Source: Eubacterium sp. (GTDB taxonomy: Bacteria; Bacillota; Clostridia; Lachnospirales; Lachnospiraceae). Taken from it: a DNA stretch of 11,050 nucleotides. The translations under genes were made by a program, and so were the position numbers. The notes under the pieces were generated by a model, which saw nothing but the letters and a program-made list of their open reading frames with translations, ran no database searches and was not told where the DNA came from. Within the stretch, counting starts at the first letter, position 1. Each line of letters begins with the position of its first letter. This document shows positions 7,595 through 11,050 of this stretch, in pieces. Where the stretch lies: contig JABUSX010000468.1 in the NCBI GenBank assembly GCA_021442545.1, positions 1 to 11,050 on the forward strand, in the 5' to 3' direction.

Positions 7595-7884
7595 TACGTC
7601 AGAAAAACAGATTTTGGCTTTCCTTGACGTACCCGTCTCCTTAAATTAATCATATAAATTCCTTGTTTCAGCCAAACGTACGTCACAACCCTTATTTTGC
7701 GAATTCTTCACGTACCTTCGGCCTCCATAGGGGTGTTTCCGGACTTCTCCCACTTGTTTAAGTACGTCAAGTTTTCCTTTTTTTGCAATCCGTCACGTAC
7801 GCTGCCCCCGAAAGCGGCCTGAAAGCAAGCTGGAATCGTTCGGATGTACGTCACAAAACTACGATATTTGAAACTTTCACGTAC
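7595..7884. repeat. array of four inverted-repeat elements with exact 84-bp period
   Basis: TACGTCA begins at 7595, 7679, 7763 and 7847, exactly 84 bp apart each time. Each is followed by a right arm, TTGACGTAC, TTCACGTAC, GTCACGTAC or TTCACGTAC, ending at 7632, 7715, 7800 and 7884. The elements are therefore 37-38 bp with arms GTACGTSA/TSACGTAC and a 21-22-bp T-rich centre often containing ATTTTG. The 46-bp linkers between elements are largely unrelated, except that AAAGCAAGCTGG recurs at 7822-7833 and 7904-7915. No ORF spans the array on either strand. Both the 84-bp period (8 turns at 10.5 bp) and the arm spacing of about 31 bp (3 turns) place arms on one DNA face. It could be an operator array, a set of RNA hairpins, or a degenerate repeat family. 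Confidence 0.9.
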
Positions 7885-7935
7885 GCCTCCAGAAAATACC
7901 CAAAAAGCAAGCTGGGTTTGTTTTCTTACAGATTT

Positions 7936-7974
7936 TTAAGGTTACGTTAAGGTTTGTGTCAGTGTACATTAAGG
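7936..7974 (+). promoter_or_regulatory. TTAAGG response-regulator boxes upstream of the DUF975/two-component operon
   Basis: TTAAGG occurs at 7936-7941, 7947-7952 and 7969-7974, i.e. offsets of 11 and 22 bp, so all three share one helical face. Direct repeats at 11 bp are typical of OmpR/PhoB-family response regulators. The third box overlaps the place where a -35 element would be, and no consensus -35 exists, as expected for an activated promoter. The natural candidate binder is the response regulator at 8949-9638; this is inference. Confidence 0.6.
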
Positions 7975-7995
7975 GTATTCTGTTAGGATTTCTCC

Positions 7996-8001
7996 TATAA
8001 T
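7996..8001 (+). promoter_or_regulatory. -10 element TATAAT for the DUF975/two-component operon
   Basis: A perfect TATAAT lacks a recognisable -35 at 16-18 bp spacing (the position reads GGGTAT). Transcription would start near 8008 and give a leader of about 175 bases before the start at 8184. Confidence 0.65.
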
Positions 8002-8011
8002 GTCCGTTGTG

Positions 8012-8061
8012 TATCTATCTGTAGTAGATAATCGGTCGTATTTCATACCGACAAGCTTTTT
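8012..8061 (+). promoter_or_regulatory. leader hairpins with a short T-run, possible attenuator
   Basis: Two small stems occur early in the leader: TATCTA (8012-8017)/TAGATA (8025-8030), and TCGGT (8032-8036)/ACCGA (8047-8051). TTTTT at 8057-8061 follows the second. The stems are short and the T-run is six bases away from the hairpin, so a role in attenuation is only possible, not shown. Confidence 0.25.
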
Positions 8062-8100
8062 ATGGGGAGATGGACGAGCGGCGGTGCACAAACATATTGA
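8062..8100 (+). other. possible 12-codon upstream ORF in the leader
   Basis: ATG at 8062 opens a frame MGRWTSGGAQTY ending at TGA 8098-8100. The last base of the first 16-bp repeat unit (A rather than the G of most other units) creates this stop. No good ribosome site precedes it (AAGC and a T-run), so translation is doubtful. A second ATG at 8070 is in frame with the DUF975 gene. Confidence 0.2.
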
Positions 8101-8160
8101 TGCACAAACATATTGGTGCACAAACATATTGGTGCACGAACATATTGGTGCATGAACATT
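8085..8160. repeat. 16-bp tandem repeat, 4 full copies plus a partial fifth, in the operon leader
   Basis: Units are 8085-8100, 8101-8116, 8117-8132 and 8133-8148 with consensus TGCACAAACATATTGG, and a decayed fifth copy TGCATGAACATT at 8149-8160. GTGCAC or a near variant forms at each junction. The array lies between the promoter and the ribosome binding site, so it is in the mRNA leader as well as the DNA. Near-identity of units 1-4 suggests recent expansion. It could tune translation, bind a regulator, or vary in copy number. Confidence 0.9.
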
Positions 8161-8183
8161 TTTTGAGAGAGAGGCGTAACAGG

Positions 8184-8912
8184 ATGAATAATTGGACGAT
8201 TGGTGGGCTGAAGGCTCAGGGTAAGGGCAGGTTTAAGGCGAATTACTGGAAGGCTGTGCTTGTGGGGCTTGTGGCCAGTATTGTCAATCTGGGAGTTGCA
8301 GGTTTTACGGGTGTAACTTCCGGTGGCGAGGTTTCTACAGGATTTCAGCCGGGAGCAAGGATCAGAGAGATGGCTTTGGCGGTTCCGAAAGAGCTTTTGG
8401 CGGCTTTGCTGGTTGTGGCTGTTCTGGCTTTGATCACGGTGCTGGTGATTGCAATTTTTCTGCGGGCACTGTTGATCAATCCGCTGGAGATCGGCTGTAA
8501 GAGATTTTACTTAAGAAATCTGATTGAAGATGCAGATGTGAAAGAAATATGCTATACTTACGACAGAGGATATAAGAACGGCGTGACAGTACTTTTTTAC
8601 AGAGATCTTTACATGATCGGCTGGATCCTGCTGCTGGTCATTCCGGCTGTTTTCAAGTATTATGAATATCGGATGATTCCATTTATTATGGCAGAAAAAC
8701 CGGATACCCCAAAAGAACAGGCATTTGCGATGAGCAAAGAGATGATGAGGGGGAATAAGTGGCGGGCGTTTTTGCTTGATTTGTCCTTTATCCTGTGGGA
8801 TATTCTCGGGGTCGTGACATTTGGCCTTGTGGGTATCTTCTATGTTACACCATATAAGAATTCAACAGATGCGGCGTTATATCAGGCAGTCCGGCTGCGG
8901 GCATCTGTGTGA
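8184..8912 (+). CDS. DUF975-family integral membrane protein
   Basis: 242 residues from ATG 8184. This start is preferred because GAGAGAGAGG ends at 8174, 9 bases upstream, and family proteins begin close to the first helix. A longer frame from ATG 8070 would only add 38 residues translated from the 16-bp repeats. Predicted helices: about 23-43, 71-97, 142-157 and 194-221. Family-like segments are INPLEIGCKRFYLRN (98-112), PFIMAEKPDTPKEQAFAMSK (166-185) and GLVGIFYVTPYKNSTDAALY (214-233). DUF975 proteins are membrane proteins of Firmicutes with no settled function. Here it is the first gene of an operon with a response regulator and kinase, 36 bases before the regulator start. It may be an output or sensing partner of that system, possibly in envelope stress; this is inference. 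Confidence 0.85.
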   Translation: MNNWTIGGLKAQGKGRFKANYWKAVLVGLVASIVNLGVAGFTGVTSGGEVSTGFQPGARIREMALAVPKELLAALLVVAVLALITVLVIAIFLRALLINPLEIGCKRFYLRNLIEDADVKEICYTYDRGYKNGVTVLFYRDLYMIGWILLLVIPAVFKYYEYRMIPFIMAEKPDTPKEQAFAMSKEMMRGNKWRAFLLDLSFILWDILGVVTFGLVGIFYVTPYKNSTDAALYQAVRLRASV

Positions 8913-8948
8913 GATAAGAATAACAGTAATCAGTAGAGGGAGTATATT

Positions 8949-9638
8949 ATGGGTTACAAGATTTTAGTTGCGGACGATGAGGCGGAGATCAGAGAGCTGC
9001 TTCATCTGTATCTGGAGAACAGTGGCTATGAGGTCATCGAGGCTGCGGATGGTATTGAGGCGGTTCAGATCCTGGAGAAGGAGAAGATCGATCTGGCTTG
9101 TCTGGATGTGATGATGCCGGGTATGAATGGCCTTCGTGTGCTGAAGAAGATCAGAGAGACCAGCAATATTCCGGTCATGGTGCTTTCTGCGAAGGATACG
9201 GATGCGGACAAGATCCTGGGCCTGGACCTGGGCGCGGATGATTATCTGACCAAGCCCTTTAATCCGCTGGAGGCGGTTGCCCGCGTGAATTCCAATATCA
9301 GAAGATTTTATGCGCTGGGTGCCGACAGCAAGAAGGATGAGAAGAAGACACTGAATGTGAAGGATCTGGTGCTGGATCTGGAGAGCTGCGTTTTATACAG
9401 AGGCGAGGAGCAGATCGAGCTGTCTTCCGTTGAGTTCCGTATCATGAAGCAGTTTATGGAGCATCCGGGCAAGGTTTACACAAAGGAACAGATTTTCCAG
9501 GCCGGATGGGAAGAGTATTATCTGGAAGATGATAACAATGTCATGGTCTGCATCAGCAAGCTGAGAAGCAAGCTGGGCGGCGACGGCAATGATTACATTA
9601 AGACCATCAGAGGTCTCGGATACAGATTAGAGAAATAG
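8949..9638 (+). CDS. OmpR/PhoB-family response regulator
   Basis: 229 residues. The ribosome site GAGGGAG (8936-8942) is 6 bases before the ATG. The receiver domain is at 1-120, with acidic pocket D9/D10, phospho-acceptor D53 (CLDVMMPG), S80 and K102 (LTKPF), i.e. all key residues of an active receiver. The C-terminal winged-helix DNA-binding domain (about 131-229) contains VEFRIMKQFMEHPGKVYTKE and the recognition region DNNVMVCISKLRSKLGGD, ending YIKTIRGLGYRLEK. It is phosphorylated by the kinase encoded directly downstream (12 bases between genes). Proteins of this family bind direct repeats as dimers, which fits the TTAAGG boxes at the operon promoter and before the small membrane protein gene. 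The best guess is an autoregulated envelope-sensing system of the VanR-like type; the signal is unknown. Confidence 0.95.
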   Translation: MGYKILVADDEAEIRELLHLYLENSGYEVIEAADGIEAVQILEKEKIDLACLDVMMPGMNGLRVLKKIRETSNIPVMVLSAKDTDADKILGLDLGADDYLTKPFNPLEAVARVNSNIRRFYALGADSKKDEKKTLNVKDLVLDLESCVLYRGEEQIELSSVEFRIMKQFMEHPGKVYTKEQIFQAGWEEYYLEDDNNVMVCISKLRSKLGGDGNDYIKTIRGLGYRLEK

Positions 9639-9650
9639 GGGGAGTACGTT

Positions 9651-10871
9651 ATGCCGCAGAATGAACTGCCGCAGAATGAGCTGACCCAGTCAGATATGCC
9701 AAGGCATATTGAGAATCTGAAGCGTTTCCTGATTTTCAGGCTTATGCTGGTCCTGGCTTTGGTGCTGCTGGTTGAGAGCCTGGTGAATGTCCTGTTCGGA
9801 CAGTTTGCCCTGCCCAGCATCAACAGCTATTTCGGACTGGATCTGAGATGGGACATGCAGCCCTTCGACAATAATCTTGTGGATCTTCTTCGGGTGGCCC
9901 TTTATATTATTCTGACGGGTCTCAGCAAGGGGATGCCCTTTGGGTTATCCAGGACGATTCCTTACCTGCTGGATAAGTATATGATGGCGGACATGCAGTA
10001 CATGAGCAATATTCATGGCTTCAGAAGAGTTCTTCTGGTCATGCTGATTTTCGTCGTGGTCTGCAGTTACCTTGTGCCGTACCTGGTTGCGGTTCTGTAT
10101 TACAGCGGCGTGGTTGTCCAGAAGATGGAAGAGGTCAGAGCCTACGACAGGCAGCAGCGTGAGGAGTATACCAGACGCCGCAATCTGCTGCTTTCGGATA
10201 TCACCCACGACCTGAAGACACCGATCACCACCCTGGCGGGGTACGCCCAGGCGCTGAATGAGGGCATGATCACGGATCCGGAGAAGGAGAAACGTTATCT
10301 GGAGGCGATCCATCGCAAGTCTTTGGAGATGAGCGAGCTGATCACGCTGCTCTTCCAGTACGTCAAAATGGACAGCGAAGGATTTGCCCTGAAAAAAGAG
10401 CGGGCCGATATGGCGGAGATCGTTCTTCAGATCGCGGCCTCTGCTTATACGGACATTGAGGAGTCCGGGCGTGAGCTGGATGTGGATATCCCCGAGGAGG
10501 CAATTTACGCTCAGCTGGATATAGCCCAGTTTACCCGTGCGGTGACGAATCTGGTGAACAATGCCATCCGGCATACGGATCCTGGCACGAAGATCAAGAT
10601 CAGTATCACCGGCGATGCCAGTGTGAAGTTCATCCGGGTTGCAGACTCCGGACAGCCTATCGACGAAGCCCTGCTGCCAAGCCTCTTTGAGCCATTTGTC
10701 ATGGGAGACGAGTCCAGGAACCGCAGAGGCGGAAGCGGCCTGGGCCTTAGCGTCACGAAGAAGGTCATCAATATGCACGGGGGCGAGATCTACGTGGAAC
10801 AGCCCACCCAGGAAGGCTACACCAAAGCCTTCTGTATTAAAATGCCGGTTGACGACGGCTATGATTACTGA
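9651..10871 (+). CDS. membrane sensor histidine kinase
   Basis: 406 residues. The ribosome site GGGGGAG (9638-9644) overlaps the last base of the regulator stop codon, indicating translational coupling. The short N-terminal cytoplasmic tail carries a PQNEL duplication (residues 2-11). Hydrophobic segments lie at about 25-49, 76-92 and 126-155, and there is no large extracellular domain and no clear HAMP. The dimerisation/phospho-acceptor helix has H186 in LLSDITHDLKTPITTL. The ATPase domain has N-box N303/N304 (NLVNNAIRHTDPGT), G1 D332-S-G334 and G2 GGSGLGLSV (G361, G363, G365). All catalytic motifs are present, so it should be active. It acts at the membrane and phosphorylates the upstream regulator on D53. 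With little periplasmic sequence it probably senses within the membrane or through a partner, perhaps the DUF975 protein; this is inference. Confidence 0.95.
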   Translation: MPQNELPQNELTQSDMPRHIENLKRFLIFRLMLVLALVLLVESLVNVLFGQFALPSINSYFGLDLRWDMQPFDNNLVDLLRVALYIILTGLSKGMPFGLSRTIPYLLDKYMMADMQYMSNIHGFRRVLLVMLIFVVVCSYLVPYLVAVLYYSGVVVQKMEEVRAYDRQQREEYTRRRNLLLSDITHDLKTPITTLAGYAQALNEGMITDPEKEKRYLEAIHRKSLEMSELITLLFQYVKMDSEGFALKKERADMAEIVLQIAASAYTDIEESGRELDVDIPEEAIYAQLDIAQFTRAVTNLVNNAIRHTDPGTKIKISITGDASVKFIRVADSGQPIDEALLPSLFEPFVMGDESRNRRGGSGLGLSVTKKVINMHGGEIYVEQPTQEGYTKAFCIKMPVDDGYDY

Positions 10872-10879
10872 ATTTCATG

Positions 10880-10916
10880 AAAGAGAATGTCGCATGAGTG
10901 CGACATTCTCTTTTTT
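10880..10916 (+). terminator. strong Rho-independent terminator of the two-component operon
   Basis: A perfect stem of 12-15 bp (10880-10894 with 10899-10913) has a TGAG tetraloop and runs into TTTTTT at 10911-10916. It lies 8 bases after the kinase stop codon. Confidence 0.95.
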
Positions 10917-11050
10917 GCATTAAGATTATCCGGGCTCAAACCCTATGGGTCAGGTCGAGTTTACAGCTTGTACAGCAGTTTTTTTCTACAGACTGTAAAT
11001 CTCAGCCGGTACGGAGCCGGCCTATACCAACAATTTAATGGAAAATCTTC
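10917..11050. other. intergenic end of window with small inverted repeats
   Basis: No gene or clear promoter is seen. TTTACAG (10960-10966) and CTGTAAA (10993-10999) are 7-bp inverted repeats enclosing a run of seven or more T's. GCCGG and CCGGC around TACGGAG form another 5-bp stem near 11005-11021. These may be parts of the leader of a gene beyond the window; nothing firmer can be said. Confidence 0.3.

Noticed and set aside
7465..7686. Minus-strand ORF of 73 codons across the terminator and first array element
   Set aside because: It runs through an intrinsic terminator and the 3' end of a better-supported gene, with no ribosome site and no family resemblance.
7595..7884. CRISPR array
   Set aside because: The conserved parts are only 7-9 bp arms with alternating 21-22 and 46-bp gaps, there is no continuous direct repeat of 23 bp or more, and no cas gene is nearby.
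8070..8183. N-terminal extension of the DUF975 protein from ATG 8070
   Set aside because: It translates the 16-bp repeats, its Shine-Dalgarno-like GGGGAG directly abuts the ATG, and a good site precedes ATG 8184.
9945..10778. 277-codon minus-strand ORF opposite the kinase
   Set aside because: It lies entirely antisense to a kinase with all catalytic motifs intact; the protein is low in recognisable features and is a codon-bias shadow.
10639..10923. 94-codon + strand ORF overlapping the kinase end
   Set aside because: It is out of frame with the kinase ATPase domain, extends through the terminator, and has no ribosome site.

Overview
The window looks like chromosomal DNA from an anaerobic Clostridia, most likely a Lachnospiraceae-type gut or rumen bacterium. 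The reasons are the strong GGAG-type ribosome binding sites, the moderate GC content, a DUF975 membrane protein, an OmpR-type two-component pair, and very large secreted proteins built from Cys-rich leucine-rich repeats (LRR) followed by Big_2/Ig-like and Fn3 modules ending in a YYSAWSKAL motif. No species can be named from sequence alone. No rRNA, tRNA, CRISPR array, transposase or phage gene is visible.

Region 1 (1-7104) is a tandem family of three secreted, probably surface-associated paralogues on the + strand. The first is cut by the window edge and shows only its Ig-like and Fn3 tail. The second (1433-4810) is complete: signal peptide, very acidic Asp/Tyr/Ser linker, a long LRR solenoid, then Big_2, Ig-like and Fn3 modules. 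The third (4870-7104) has the same front half but stops in the LRR region and lacks the whole C-terminal module set. Near-identical blocks shared between the copies suggest duplication and continuing exchange.

Region 2 (7105-7576) holds a 70-residue two-helix membrane protein with its own candidate promoter and a clear intrinsic terminator.

Region 3 (7577-8183) is a 600-base non-coding stretch with unusual structure. Four copies of a roughly 38-bp inverted-repeat element (TACGTCA ... TCACGTAC) sit at exactly 84-bp intervals. After them come TTAAGG boxes at 11-bp helical phasing, a TATAAT -10 element, and a long leader containing five tandem copies of a 16-bp repeat.

Region 4 (8184-10916) is an apparent operon: DUF975 membrane protein, OmpR/PhoB-type response regulator, sensor histidine kinase, then a strong terminator. 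The TTAAGG boxes at the promoter suggest autoregulation. A matching box pair (TTAAGnnTACGTTAAGG) lies in front of the small membrane protein gene and supplies the stop codon of the truncated third LRR gene, so the small gene may belong to the same regulon. The last 134 bases hold only minor inverted repeats.
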